The translations under genes and the position numbers were made by a program. Source: Alphaproteobacteria bacterium (lineage in GTDB: Bacteria; Pseudomonadota; Alphaproteobacteria; Acetobacterales; Acetobacteraceae). Taken from it: DNA of 47,256 nucleotides. The notes beneath the pieces are model-generated. The model saw nothing but the letters and a program-made list of their open reading frames with translations. It did not search any database and was not told where the DNA came from. Of the stretch, positions 17,923 to 26,471 are shown in pieces. Position 1 is the first letter of the stretch, and every line of letters starts with the position of its first letter. The DNA lies in assembly GCA_017307285.1 (NCBI GenBank), contig JAFKFI010000084.1:1-47256 (forward strand), given 5' to 3'.

Positions 17923-18840
17923 TCATTGCGCGGAACCGCTTGTCGTGACCTCCGAAAGCCCTTCGATAAGTCGCTCAAGATCAGCCCGATGATGCTCGAA
18001 CTGTGATGCCATCGACCAAACTACCACTCTGGCGATTCGTGTATCGCTGGGTATGAGGGTAGCCATGAAATGCAAGCGCATACCCTTCAGAGTCCCGTCA
18101 TACTCGAATCGGAATGATCTTCGTCCGGTTACGTCAACGGCCTGAACAGCTGAGGAATGTGCATCGCTCAGCTTCGTGATCAACGCGGATTGCAAAGACT
18201 CCGCATAGTCTTGTGGATCACTGACATCGGAGCGGTTGACCACCGTCACCAGTATCGTGGCGTCTAGGGCGGGATTGCTGGCGAAGATGGAGGTATCCTG
18301 CGCTGCAACTGTCGGCGGTTTACTCGCCATCCAACCCGGTGGGGTCGCTAGCCTTAACCGTCCGTCTGCGCTCGCTATCATGCTCGACGCGGTGTCAGCT
18401 GTTGTCCTCGCGGCAATCGGTTGATTGGTCACTAGGGCCGAATTCCAGGTCTCCCCGATGACTGGCTTTGCGGGAGGAGACGTGGTCGGGTGATCGTCCG
18501 CCACTTGCCAACCGCTCGCGATCATGCAGTCGTCGAATGCGCTTGAACTACGGGCCGCCTCACCGATAGCGTGCCCAACAGCTGCCAAGGCAACGAATGG
18601 CAGTGGGCCGAACGCAAAAAATCCGCTGTCGCCTTCCTTGGAAACGGCAGAGCATCGAGCCTTTGTTGCTTCGAGGTCGGCCGCGCTCCGCCCAGCAGTG
18701 GGCGCCCATTGATGGCTGCAAGAGGCCAGGGTAAGCGCTCCAAGTGTCAGAAGAGCGTTCCTCGCCCGACCAAATTGGCGACGAACACAAATCGGCGCAC
18801 GCCGCCTCCAACAGAGCGGTGGCAAGGAGTCGTGAGGCAC
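17923..18840 (-). CDS. Putative lipoprotein of unknown function, atypical composition
   Basis: 305 residues from a GTG at 18838-18840 that has GGAG 8 bases upstream; a GTG three codons earlier is also open. A basic n-region and the hydrophobic stretch NALLTLGALTLASC end in a lipobox (L-A-S-C), so the protein is probably an outer- or inner-membrane lipoprotein. The C-terminal half (DGRLRLATPPGWMASKPP, ATILVTVVNRSDVSDPQDYA, RRSFRFEYDGTLKGMRLHF) resembles the PsbP/DUF1795 style of fold, but I do not claim the family. Codon use is much less GC-biased than in neighbouring genes, and the segment is flanked by a direct repeat, both suggesting transfer. Confidence 0.6.
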   Translation of the reverse strand: MPHDSLPPLCWRRRAPICVRRQFGRARNALLTLGALTLASCSHQWAPTAGRSAADLEATKARCSAVSKEGDSGFFAFGPLPFVALAAVGHAIGEAARSSSAFDDCMIASGWQVADDHPTTSPPAKPVIGETWNSALVTNQPIAARTTADTASSMIASADGRLRLATPPGWMASKPPTVAAQDTSIFASNPALDATILVTVVNRSDVSDPQDYAESLQSALITKLSDAHSSAVQAVDVTGRRSFRFEYDGTLKGMRLHFMATLIPSDTRIARVVVWSMASQFEHHRADLERLIEGLSEVTTSGSAQ

Positions 18841-19081
18841 AGAAAGCACTCCGGTTCAGGTCAGCCCGTTTTGGACAACGACCCCCACCGTCATGCTGGG
18901 GAGACAACGATGCTTACGAAACCACCTCGCTTACGCGCATGGCGAGATTCATTCATAACACGAATAGCAGGTTTTTGAAACGGGATTCCCTGCCTCGACT
19001 ATGGTTTCCGGAACAACGAACCATCCGGCAGTTGGAAAGATGGATTGCCCGCAACAGCGAGCTTGAAGGGCTCTCGCTGCA

Positions 19082-19100
19082 CCGCCCGCGCCGAGCGTGG
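19082..19100 (+). repeat. Right copy of the 18/19-bp direct repeat
   Basis: CCGCCCGCGCCGAGCGTGG, differing from the copy at 17709-17727 by one base. It lies 29 bases before the end of the flavoprotein gene, where the usual base composition resumes. The rest of 18841-19081 shows nothing recognisable. Confidence 0.55.
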
Positions 19101-19128
19101 TCTACGAGCCGGGTAAAGGGTCTTGAAC

Positions 19129-20499
19129 CTAGGGAGCAAGCTCTCCCGCGATCGTCGGCAGAAGCTCGGCGACGGTCGGGTGGATGTGCATGGCGCGTTG
19201 CAGGACTGTGACCGGCGCCTTCGCGGTCATCAGGTCGATGATGCAATGGATTGCCTCGTCCCCGCCTGGCCCCATGATGGCGGCGCCGAGGATCTGCTTG
19301 GTGTCGCCGTCGACCACCAGCTTCATCAAGCCGGCGGTCTCGCCCTTCTCGATGGCGCGTGCGACATCGGCCATCGCCATGCGGCCGACGAGCACTTTTT
19401 TTCCCGCCCTGCGTGCCTCGGCCTCGGTGATGCCGGCGCGGCCCAGCGGCGGATCGGTGTAGAGCGCATAGGCCGGGACCCGGTCGCTGAGCCGGCGCGA
19501 GTCGTTGTCGAGCAGGTTGGCGGCGACGATCTCGAAATCGTTGTACGAGGTGTGGGTGAACGCGCCGTGGCCGTTACAGTCGCCGAGCGCCCAGATGCCG
19601 GGCACGTTGGTGCGCAGCTGGTCGTCGACCTCGATATAGCCGCGAGAGTCCGTCGCGACACCGGCCTGGTCGAGGTCGAGATCGTCGGTATTGGGACGGC
19701 GGCCGACCGCGATCAGCAAGTGCGAGCCGTCGAGCGCGCCGGCGCCGGAAGGGCTGTCGAACGTCAGCGCAAACCCGTCCCCGCGTGGCGCGACGGAAAG
19801 GTTCCCGACGCCGACACGCACCTCGATCCCCTCTCCCTCGAGCACCTCGCGGATCGCGGCCGAAACTTCCGCATCCTCCCGCGCGATCAGCCGCTCGCCG
19901 GCCTCCAGGATCGTCACCTGGCTGCCGAACCGGGAGAACATCTGGGCGAACTCGAGCCCGACATAGCTGCCGCCGACGATCACGAGATGCTCGGGCAATT
20001 CGTCGAGGTCGAGGATCGAGCTGTTGGTGAGATACGGCACCTGGTCGAGCCCCGGGATGGGCGGCACGCTGGCCCGGCCACCGACGTTGATAAAGATGCG
20101 CTCGGCGCTGAGAAGGTCGGCGCCCACCTCGACCTCGCGCGCCGAGCGGAAGCGCGCGTGTCCCTGATAGACCGCGCAGTTCGCGGTCTTGCGCAAGGAC
20201 GCCTCGGTGGCTGCCGTCCATTCCCGGACGATGGCATCCTTGCGCGCCTTCACCCGGCGCATGTCGACCGTGACGGCCCCCTGGACGACGACGCCGAAAT
20301 CCGCCGCCCGATGCGCGACATGCGCGGCATAGGCGCTGGCGATCATCGTCTTGGTCGGCGTGCAGCCGGTGTTGAGACAGGTGCCGCCGAACGCGCCGCG
20401 CTCGACGATGGCGACCTTCATGCCGGCGCCGGCCAGCCGCTTGGCGAGCGGCGGCCCAGCCTGTCCTGTGCCGATCACGAGCGCATCGTATCCCGTCAT
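19129..20499 (-). CDS. FAD-dependent pyridine nucleotide-disulfide oxidoreductase (MerA/RclA-like)
   Basis: 456 residues. FAD binding: DALVIGTGQAGPPLAKRLAG at the N-terminus. Redox site: GGTCLNTGCTPTK with the CxxxxC disulfide. NAD(P) binding: LVIVGGSYVGLEFAQMFSR. A second FAD contact is IWALGDCNG, and the C-terminal dimer domain has HIHPTVAELLPT with the His-Glu pair of this class. The protein is a cytoplasmic class I flavoprotein disulfide reductase. N-T-G-C-T-P-T-K and the missing NmerA domain favour an RclA/general FAD oxidoreductase over a true mercuric reductase; there are no mer genes nearby. Probably monocistronic. Confidence 0.88.
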   Translation of the reverse strand: MTGYDALVIGTGQAGPPLAKRLAGAGMKVAIVERGAFGGTCLNTGCTPTKTMIASAYAAHVAHRAADFGVVVQGAVTVDMRRVKARKDAIVREWTAATEASLRKTANCAVYQGHARFRSAREVEVGADLLSAERIFINVGGRASVPPIPGLDQVPYLTNSSILDLDELPEHLVIVGGSYVGLEFAQMFSRFGSQVTILEAGERLIAREDAEVSAAIREVLEGEGIEVRVGVGNLSVAPRGDGFALTFDSPSGAGALDGSHLLIAVGRRPNTDDLDLDQAGVATDSRGYIEVDDQLRTNVPGIWALGDCNGHGAFTHTSYNDFEIVAANLLDNDSRRLSDRVPAYALYTDPPLGRAGITEAEARRAGKKVLVGRMAMADVARAIEKGETAGLMKLVVDGDTKQILGAAIMGPGGDEAIHCIIDLMTAKAPVTVLQRAMHIHPTVAELLPTIAGELAP

Positions 20500-20557
20500 G
20501 CCACCTCCGCTTCCCCGACGCGGGCCGTCGTGGTAGGTTAGTTCACTTTTCTACCTC

Positions 20558-20656
20558 CGGGCTCCGATCCGGGCGATCCGAGACCCGAGAGAGCCCGGAT
20601 CCGGGTAATCCGGCGAGCCGGACGAGCCCGGATCCGGGCAATAAATGGGGTGCCGC
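20558..20656 (+). repeat. Short tandem array built on a CCCGGATCCGGG palindrome
   Basis: GAGCCCGGATCCGGG occurs at 20591-20605 and again, identical, at 20624-20638, 33 bases apart. A third, more diverged unit lies at about 20559-20590. The core CCCGGATCCGGG is self-complementary, so each unit can form a hairpin or be a dyad binding site. The array lies between the flavoprotein gene start and the RNase R gene, in the only non-coding stretch (20500-20784) available for both promoters. Confidence 0.5.
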
Positions 20657-20784
20657 CCTTGAGCGCACCGCCCGATCGCGACCACAATGCCGCGGGCTGC
20701 GCGCGCCCGGCCACAGCTTAGAGTCAGAATCGTGAGCGACCGTCCCACCCCCATTCTATCAGACGCGCGGCAAGACGCTTGCCG

Positions 20785-22980
20785 GTGAGGCGGACCAGGG
20801 CGGCTCGCGCCAGCGCGCTGCCCTCGCGCCCCCTGCCCTCGCGCGACGAGGTGCGGCGGTTCATCGCCGGGCAGACGGGGCGGGTCGGCAAGCGGGAAAT
20901 CGCCCGCGCCTTCCGGCTCGGCCCGGAGCACAGCGTCGGGCTGCGCGCGTTGCTCAAGGAATTGCAGTCCGAGGGAGCCACAGAGCCGGCCGGCGCCCGG
21001 CGCTTCCGCGCGGCCGGCCGGCTACCCGAGGCGATGATCGTGCAGATCACCGGGACCGATCCCGAGGGCGACGCGCTGGCCCGCCCGGTGGGCTGGCAAG
21101 GCGACGGACCTCCTCCGCTGATCCTGATGGCTCCCGAACGGCGTGGCCAGGCAGCGCTTGCCCCCGGCCAGCGCGTGCTCGCCCGGCTGCGCCCGATCGG
21201 CCCAGGACGCTACGAGGGCCGCACCGTCAAGCGGCTGACCGATGAGCCGGGCCGCGTGCTCGGGGTGTTCCGCCCGGCGCCCAAGGGCCGGCCTGGCGGT
21301 GCGCGCATCGTGCCGACGGATCGCCGCTCCAAGGCCGAATGGGTCGTGCCGCCGGGCGAGGAGGGCGGCGCCGAGGCCGGGGAGATCGTGCTCGCTGCGC
21401 CGCTGGCGCATCACGGGCTCGGGCTCAAGCCGGCGCGCGTCGTCGAGCGGCTGGGCAGCATGGGCGACGCGCGCTCGGTCAGCCTCATTTGCATCCACAC
21501 CCACGACATTCCCACGGAGTTTCCGCAGGACGCGCTGGACGAGGCGGCGCGGGCACGCGGCGTGGCGCTTGGCCGGCGCACCGATTTGCGCGACGTGCCG
21601 CTGGTGACGATCGACGGCGAGGACGCGCGGGATTTCGACGACGCGGTGTTCGCCGAGGCCGATGGCGACGGCTTCCGCCTGATCGTGGCGATTGCCGACG
21701 TGGCGCATTACGTGCGGCCTGGCTCGGCCCTCGACCGCGCCGCCTGGACGCGGGGGAACAGCGTGTATTTCCCCGATCGCGTGGTGCCGATGCTGCCCGA
21801 GGCGCTCTCCAACGGCTGGTGCAGCCTGCGCCCCGACGAGGAACGCGGCTGCCTGTTCGTCGAAATGCGGGTCGACGCCGCAGGGCGCAAGACCGCGCAC
21901 CGCTTCGGCCGTGGCCTGATGCGCAGCGCCGCCCGGCTGACCTACGATCAGGTCCAGCACGCCCAGGATGCCGGCGACGATCTCGGCCTGCCGCTTCCCG
22001 CGCTCTACGCCGCGTTCCGCGCCCTGCTTGCCGCGCGCGAGAAGCGCGGCACGCTCGATCTCGATTTGCCAGAGCGCAAGGTGCTGCTCGACGAGAATGG
22101 TCGCGTGGCGGGGATCGCGCCGCGCCCTCGGCTCGACAGCCACCGGCTGATCGAGGAGTTCATGGTGCTGGCCAACGTCGCCGCCGCCGAGGAGCTGGAG
22201 CGACGGCATCTTCCCTGCATGTACCGCGTCCACGCGCCGCCCTCGGACGAGAAGCTGGAGGGGCTGCGCGGTTTCCTGCACGGGCTCGGCATCTCGCTGC
22301 CGCCGGGCAACCAGCTGCATCCGCGCGACCTCGACCAGGTGCTGAAGAAGGTCGCCGACACCGACGAGGCGCCGCTGGTCAACCAGGTGATGCTGAGAAG
22401 CCAGTCGCAGGCCGCCTACAGCCCAGAGAACATTGGACATTTCGGCCTCGCCTTGCCGCGCTACGCGCACTTCACCAGCCCGATCCGCCGCTACGCCGAC
22501 CTCCTGGTGCATCGCGCGCTGGTAGGCGGGCTGCGTCTCGGCGAGGGACGGCTCGGGGCCGACGAGGCGGCGCGCTTCCCCGACACCGGCGAGCACATCA
22601 CCGCGACCGAGCGGCGGGCAGCTTTGGCCGAGCGCGACGCGGTCGACCGTTACCTCGCTGCATACATGGCGGACAAAGTGGGCGCGATTTTCGCCGCGCG
22701 CATTTCCGGCGTGACGCGGTTCGGACTTTTTGTGACAGTCGACGGCAGCGGCGCGAGTGGGATCGTCCCGGTGTCGACGCTGCCGGACGATTTCTGGATG
22801 CACGACGAGCGAACGCAGACTCTGACCGGCCGACGCAGCCGCCGGACCTTCCGGTTGGCCGAGGAGGTCGAGGTGCGGCTATCCGAAGCCAGCCCGGTGA
22901 CGGGCGGCCTGGTGTTCCACATCCTGGGCGGAGCGGCCGCCGAGCGCGCGCCTCCGGCCAGACGGTCGCGCGCCCGGTGA
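20785..22980 (+). CDS. rnr: Ribonuclease R
   Basis: 731 residues from a GTG; a TTG two codons upstream (20779) is an alternative and neither has a good ribosome-binding site. The N-terminus is a winged-helix domain (KREIARAFRLG). The RNB catalytic core has TIDGEDARDFDDAVFAE near 272 with the metal-binding Asp cluster, EKRGTLDLDLPE and FTSPIRRYADLLVHRAL. The S1 domain is near the C-terminus (ISGVTRFGLFVTVDGSGASG), followed by a short basic tail. RNase R degrades structured RNA 3' to 5' in the cytoplasm. Its stop overlaps the protease start (GTGA). Confidence 0.93.
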   Translation: MRRTRAARASALPSRPLPSRDEVRRFIAGQTGRVGKREIARAFRLGPEHSVGLRALLKELQSEGATEPAGARRFRAAGRLPEAMIVQITGTDPEGDALARPVGWQGDGPPPLILMAPERRGQAALAPGQRVLARLRPIGPGRYEGRTVKRLTDEPGRVLGVFRPAPKGRPGGARIVPTDRRSKAEWVVPPGEEGGAEAGEIVLAAPLAHHGLGLKPARVVERLGSMGDARSVSLICIHTHDIPTEFPQDALDEAARARGVALGRRTDLRDVPLVTIDGEDARDFDDAVFAEADGDGFRLIVAIADVAHYVRPGSALDRAAWTRGNSVYFPDRVVPMLPEALSNGWCSLRPDEERGCLFVEMRVDAAGRKTAHRFGRGLMRSAARLTYDQVQHAQDAGDDLGLPLPALYAAFRALLAAREKRGTLDLDLPERKVLLDENGRVAGIAPRPRLDSHRLIEEFMVLANVAAAEELERRHLPCMYRVHAPPSDEKLEGLRGFLHGLGISLPPGNQLHPRDLDQVLKKVADTDEAPLVNQVMLRSQSQAAYSPENIGHFGLALPRYAHFTSPIRRYADLLVHRALVGGLRLGEGRLGADEAARFPDTGEHITATERRAALAERDAVDRYLAAYMADKVGAIFAARISGVTRFGLFVTVDGSGASGIVPVSTLPDDFWMHDERTQTLTGRRSRRTFRLAEEVEVRLSEASPVTGGLVFHILGGAAAERAPPARRSRAR

Positions 22981-24527
22981 GGCGGATCGCGCTCATTCTT
23001 CTGATCCTTGCCGCCGTTCCCGCCCGAGCCGAGACCGCACCATCGGAGGGGTTCGACGCGCGGCTCGCGGCCGAGGTCTACACCCGCGCCCTCGCCTTCA
23101 TGGCGCCGCGCATCCTGGAGCCGGTGCCGGTGCCGCAGCTCGCCACCTGGGGCCTGCGCGGGCTGACCGCGCTCGATCCGGAACTCGGCACCGCCATCGG
23201 GAGCGCCGGGCTGGTGCTCAACCTGCGGGACCGGATCGTCGCTGTCGATCCGCTGCCGGTCGACGCCACCGCCGCCGCCTGGGGCAGCGCGGCGGCACGG
23301 ATGGCCGCCGCCGCCTGGCGAGTGTCGGCCTCGGTGCGTCGCGCCGGGACGGAGGGCATCATCCAGAGTTTCTTCGACGAGCTGTTCAACCACCTCGACC
23401 CTTATTCGCGTTATGTCGGGCCAGCGGACGCGCAGGAAGATCGCGAGCACCGCGGCGGCAAGGCGGGAGCCGGGCTGACCTTGGCGCGTCGCGGCGGCGC
23501 CATCATCGTCGTCGGCGCGATCCCGGACGGCGCCGGGGCCGATGCCGGCCTCCGGGTTGGCGATCACATCCTCGCGGTCGACGGCCGGTCCACCAGGGGA
23601 CGCACCGCCAGCACCGTGTCGGGCTGGATGGACGGTCCAGAGGGCACCACTGTCGAGATCGAATGGCGCGGGCGCGACGGCCGGATACGCCGCGACGAGA
23701 TCGAACGCGCCTCGGTGCCGCCGGAGACGGTGTTCGCACAGCGCGCGGGCAGCCTGCTGCTGCTGCGCGTCACCTCGTTCAGCCGCCGCACCGACGCGCG
23801 GATCGCCAGCGAGGTCGAGCGGTATCTGGCCTCGACCCCGAACCGCGGGAGGCCGACGCAGGGGCTGATCCTGGACCTGCGCGGCAACCGGGGCGGGCTG
23901 CTGCGGCAAGCCGTGACGGTCGCGGACGTGCTGCTGCCCGAGGGCATCGTCGCTACCACCGCCGGCCGGGACCCCGACGCCTCGCATGTCTGGCGTTCCA
24001 GCGGAACCGAGATGGCGCCGGATCTGCCCGTCGTCGTCGTGGTCGACGGCCGCACCGCGAGCGCCGCCGAGATCCTGGCTGCCGCACTCGCCGATCGGGG
24101 GCGGGCCGTGGTGGTAGGCAGCTCGACGCTCGGCAAGGGCCTGGTGCAGACCATCGACCCGCTGCCGGATGGCGGCGAGTTGTTCGTCACCTGGAGCCGC
24201 GTGCTCGCGCCGCGCGGCTGGCCGATCCAGGGGCTGGGCGTGCTGCCCCAGGTCTGCACCAGCCTGGGCCATGACGAGCTCGCCCGCCAGATGGCTGAGC
24301 TCGACGCCGGACGCCAGCCGATGCAAGCGGCGCTCGCCCGGCACGAACGCGCCCGTGCGCCGCTGCCCGTCGCGGAAATCCTGGCGATCCGCAGCGCCTG
24401 CCCGGCCTCCGAAGGGCGCGACAGCGACCTCGCCACCGCGCGCGCCTTGATCGGCAATCCGGGCGCCTATGCCACGGCCTTGCTACCGCCCCTGCTCAAC
24501 GTGCAGCCCAACCCGGCGCAGCCTTAG
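22977..24527 (+). CDS. S41 family C-terminal processing protease
   Basis: 516 residues from a GTG within the rnr stop (GTGA overlap). A signal peptide MRRIALILLILAAVPARA sends it to the periplasm. The N-terminal region contains FFDELFNHLDPYSRYV. The PDZ domain spans about 160-240 (IPDGAGADAGLRVGDHILAV). The protease core has LILDLRGNRGGLL, DGRTASAAEILAAAL with Ser362 and SSTLGKGLVQT with Lys387, the 25-residue Ser-Lys spacing seen in Tsp/CtpA. Such enzymes trim or degrade periplasmic proteins and peptidoglycan hydrolases. The tail after the core is long and of unknown role. Confidence 0.88.
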   Translation: MRRIALILLILAAVPARAETAPSEGFDARLAAEVYTRALAFMAPRILEPVPVPQLATWGLRGLTALDPELGTAIGSAGLVLNLRDRIVAVDPLPVDATAAAWGSAAARMAAAAWRVSASVRRAGTEGIIQSFFDELFNHLDPYSRYVGPADAQEDREHRGGKAGAGLTLARRGGAIIVVGAIPDGAGADAGLRVGDHILAVDGRSTRGRTASTVSGWMDGPEGTTVEIEWRGRDGRIRRDEIERASVPPETVFAQRAGSLLLLRVTSFSRRTDARIASEVERYLASTPNRGRPTQGLILDLRGNRGGLLRQAVTVADVLLPEGIVATTAGRDPDASHVWRSSGTEMAPDLPVVVVVDGRTASAAEILAAALADRGRAVVVGSSTLGKGLVQTIDPLPDGGELFVTWSRVLAPRGWPIQGLGVLPQVCTSLGHDELARQMAELDAGRQPMQAALARHERARAPLPVAEILAIRSACPASEGRDSDLATARALIGNPGAYATALLPPLLNVQPNPAQP

Positions 24528-24528
24528 C

Positions 24529-24557
24529 TTGACGCCGGCGCCCCGGTTGCGCATTTT
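24529..24557 (+). promoter_or_regulatory. Possible promoter of rpmG
   Basis: TTGACG at 24529-24534 and CATTTT at 24552-24557, 17 bases apart, lie 63 bases before the rpmG start. The -35 element is good; the -10 matches the consensus only partly. Confidence 0.3.
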
Positions 24558-24620
24558 CCGCCCTAACCCCTCGCCTATCCGGCGTGGATCACGCACGCGC
24601 GCCGCACGGAGGACCATCCC

Positions 24621-24788
24621 TTGGCCAAGAGCAACACCATCCAGATCCGGCTCGTCTCGTCGGCCGACACTGGCTATTTCTACGTCACGAAGAAGAACGC
24701 CCGCGCCCAGACCGGCAAGCTGGAGCTCAAGAAATACGACCCGGTGGCGCGCAAGCACGTCGCGTTCCGCGAAGCCAAGATTAAGTAG
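24621..24788 (+). CDS. rpmG: 50S ribosomal protein L33
   Basis: 55 residues from a TTG codon with GGAGG nine bases upstream: (M)[19 protein letters not shown], then [20 protein letters not shown] and [15 protein letters not shown]. This is the Zn-free, Cys-less (C-minus) type of L33 usual in alphaproteobacteria. It is a component of the large ribosomal subunit near the E site. It converges with pleD, an adjacency seen in other alphaproteobacteria. Confidence 0.95.
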   Translation: MAKSNTIQIRLVSSADTGYFYVTKKNARAQTGKLELKKYDPVARKHVAFREAKIK

Positions 24789-24797
24789 GGCGGGCCA

Positions 24798-24816
24798 GCG
24801 CCGAGCAACCCGGCGC
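24798..24816. terminator. Hairpin between convergent rpmG and pleD
   Basis: GCGCCG-AGCAACC-CGGCGC gives a six-pair GC stem with a seven-base loop, ten bases after rpmG and six before the end of pleD on the other strand. It lacks a T run on both strands; a shared weak terminator is plausible. Confidence 0.35.
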
Positions 24817-24821
24817 CTCCC

Positions 24822-26177
24822 TCAGGCGATTTCTACCCGGTTCCGGCCGCCATGTTTGGCGGCGTAGAGCGCTTGGTCGGCCTCGCTCAGCAATGTCTCG
24901 GCCGGTAGCTGCCGGCCCGCGCTGCAGGCGACACCGATGCTAATGCTGAGCCGGGGGACGCCGCTCCCCGCCGTTTCGTCGGCGAGCTGCTCGATGGCGC
25001 CGCGCAGGCGCTCCCCTGCGCTCGCCGCGTCGGCCGGCCCGGTGCCCGGCATCACCACGACGAACTCGTCGCCGCCGTAGCGCGCCACCGAATCGAACAC
25101 CCGGGTCTTGCCGCGCAGCGCATCCGCGATCGATTTCAGGACGCGATCGCCGGCGGCGTGGCCGAAGCCGTCGTTCACCGCCTTGAAGTGATCGACATCG
25201 ACCATGAGAACGGCGATCTCGGCACCCTGGCCGCCGTCCAGCAGGCCGCGAAGGTGGCGCAGCAGATAGCGTTGATTGTAGAGCCCGGTGAGGGGGTCGG
25301 TGAGGGCCATCTCGAGCGCGTGCCCGAGATCGGCGCGGAGCCGGTCCTGGTAGAATTTCCGCCGGATCTGATTGCGTGCTCGCGCGCGCAACTCGTTCTC
25401 GTCGACCGGCCGCAACAGCCAGTCGCTGGCGCCGAGATCGAAGCCGCGCAATAGCCTCGCGCGCTGCTCGGGCTCGGCGAGGAGCAAGAGGGGGATATCG
25501 TACGTCGCATCCGCCGCCCGCAGGCTGGAGGCGAGGCGCAGCGGGTCATCGGAGCTGATGCCGAGGCTGAGCACGATGAGATCGAACGGGATGGCAGCGG
25601 AGAGCGCGATCGCGTCCGCCTCGGTCCGCGCACGGCCGGGCACGATGCCCTCACGCGACAGGGCCTGCTGCACGTGCTCGGCGCCGAGATCCCAGTCATC
25701 AACCACCAGCGCCCGCGCGCCGGTGACGGAGGGGATGGCGGATTGCTGACCGGTCAGGCCGAGCGCGCGGGCCGTATCGCCGCGCGCGCGCCACTCGTCG
25801 AGCAGACGCTTGAGCCGAACCAGGCTGCGAACACGCGCCAATAATGTATCGTAATCGACTGGTTTGGTGAGGAAATCGTCCGCCCCGGCTTCGAGGCCCC
25901 GGAGCCGCTCACTGGGCTCGCCCAGGGCCGTGACCATCACCACCGGGATGTGCAGGGTCAGCGGATCGTCCTTGAGCAGGCGACAGCACTCGTAGCCGTC
26001 CATCCCCGGCATCATCACGTCGAGCAGGATCAGATCGGGCTGCCAGGAGCGGGCCAGGCGCAGGCATTCGGCGCCATTCTGTCCAGTCGCCGTCTGGTAA
26101 TATTCGGCAGTGAGCTTGGCTTCCAGCAACCGCGTGTTGGAAGGGACATCATCGACGATCAGGATACGCGCGGTCAT
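24822..26177 (-). CDS. pleD: PleD-type diguanylate cyclase response regulator
   Basis: 451 residues: receiver 1 (1-120), receiver 2 (about 154-285) and GGDEF (about 290-451). Receiver 1 is complete: ILIVDDVPSNTRLLEAKL, Asp53 in LILLDVMMPGMDG and a Lys in FLTKP. Receiver 2 lacks the acceptor Asp (FDLIVLSLGIS), as expected of the PleD adaptor domain. The cyclase signature is YGGDEF (368-372) and the inhibitory I-site RVFD (359-362) is intact five residues before it. PleD makes c-di-GMP at the stalked pole in Caulobacter. The start has GGAAGG 12 bases upstream. The divK gene that often precedes pleD is not present. Confidence 0.92.
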   Translation of the reverse strand: MTARILIVDDVPSNTRLLEAKLTAEYYQTATGQNGAECLRLARSWQPDLILLDVMMPGMDGYECCRLLKDDPLTLHIPVVMVTALGEPSERLRGLEAGADDFLTKPVDYDTLLARVRSLVRLKRLLDEWRARGDTARALGLTGQQSAIPSVTGARALVVDDWDLGAEHVQQALSREGIVPGRARTEADAIALSAAIPFDLIVLSLGISSDDPLRLASSLRAADATYDIPLLLLAEPEQRARLLRGFDLGASDWLLRPVDENELRARARNQIRRKFYQDRLRADLGHALEMALTDPLTGLYNQRYLLRHLRGLLDGGQGAEIAVLMVDVDHFKAVNDGFGHAAGDRVLKSIADALRGKTRVFDSVARYGGDEFVVVMPGTGPADAASAGERLRGAIEQLADETAGSGVPRLSISIGVACSAGRQLPAETLLSEADQALYAAKHGGRNRVEIA

Positions 26178-26471
26178 CGCGATGAGCACACCTTCCGGTC
26201 CATAGGGCAGTTCAGTGCGGAGGCGAAGTTCGGTGAGGATATCGACGTGATCGCTCCGGAGGAAGCGCAACCGCAAGCCTCCGCAACCGCTATCCTTGGG
26301 TTAGACAGCCAACTCCCGAATCTCGCCTCCTTCCTGGCTCGCCGTATCGACCGATAGCAAAGGAGAGTGACGGATTGATGAACCGCGCAACGGGCGATTG
26401 GCGCCGATCGACTTCGGCGCCCGGCAGGCGTCCAGGCAACCAGCGCCACTCGCCCGCCGGGCGGGGCGACG

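Noticed and set aside
18841-19081. Insertion-sequence end or transposase remnant
   Set aside because: Frames crossing the region show no transposase motif and no terminal inverted repeat; only the flanking direct repeat is supported.
19129-20499. True mercuric reductase (merA)
   Set aside because: No N-terminal heavy-metal domain, no C-terminal vicinal Cys pair and no other mer genes.
19123-20541. A 472-codon open frame opposite the flavoprotein gene
   Set aside because: Shadow frame; the minus strand has complete FAD, NAD and disulfide motifs.
20558-20656. CRISPR array
   Set aside because: Only two exact 15-base units, spacers contain repeat-like sequence, and no cas genes are present.
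21339-22976. Upstream extension of the S41 protease frame through rnr
   Set aside because: The stretch is out of frame with RNase R, is low-complexity Arg/Ala, and a GTG with a signal peptide at 22977 is a clear start.
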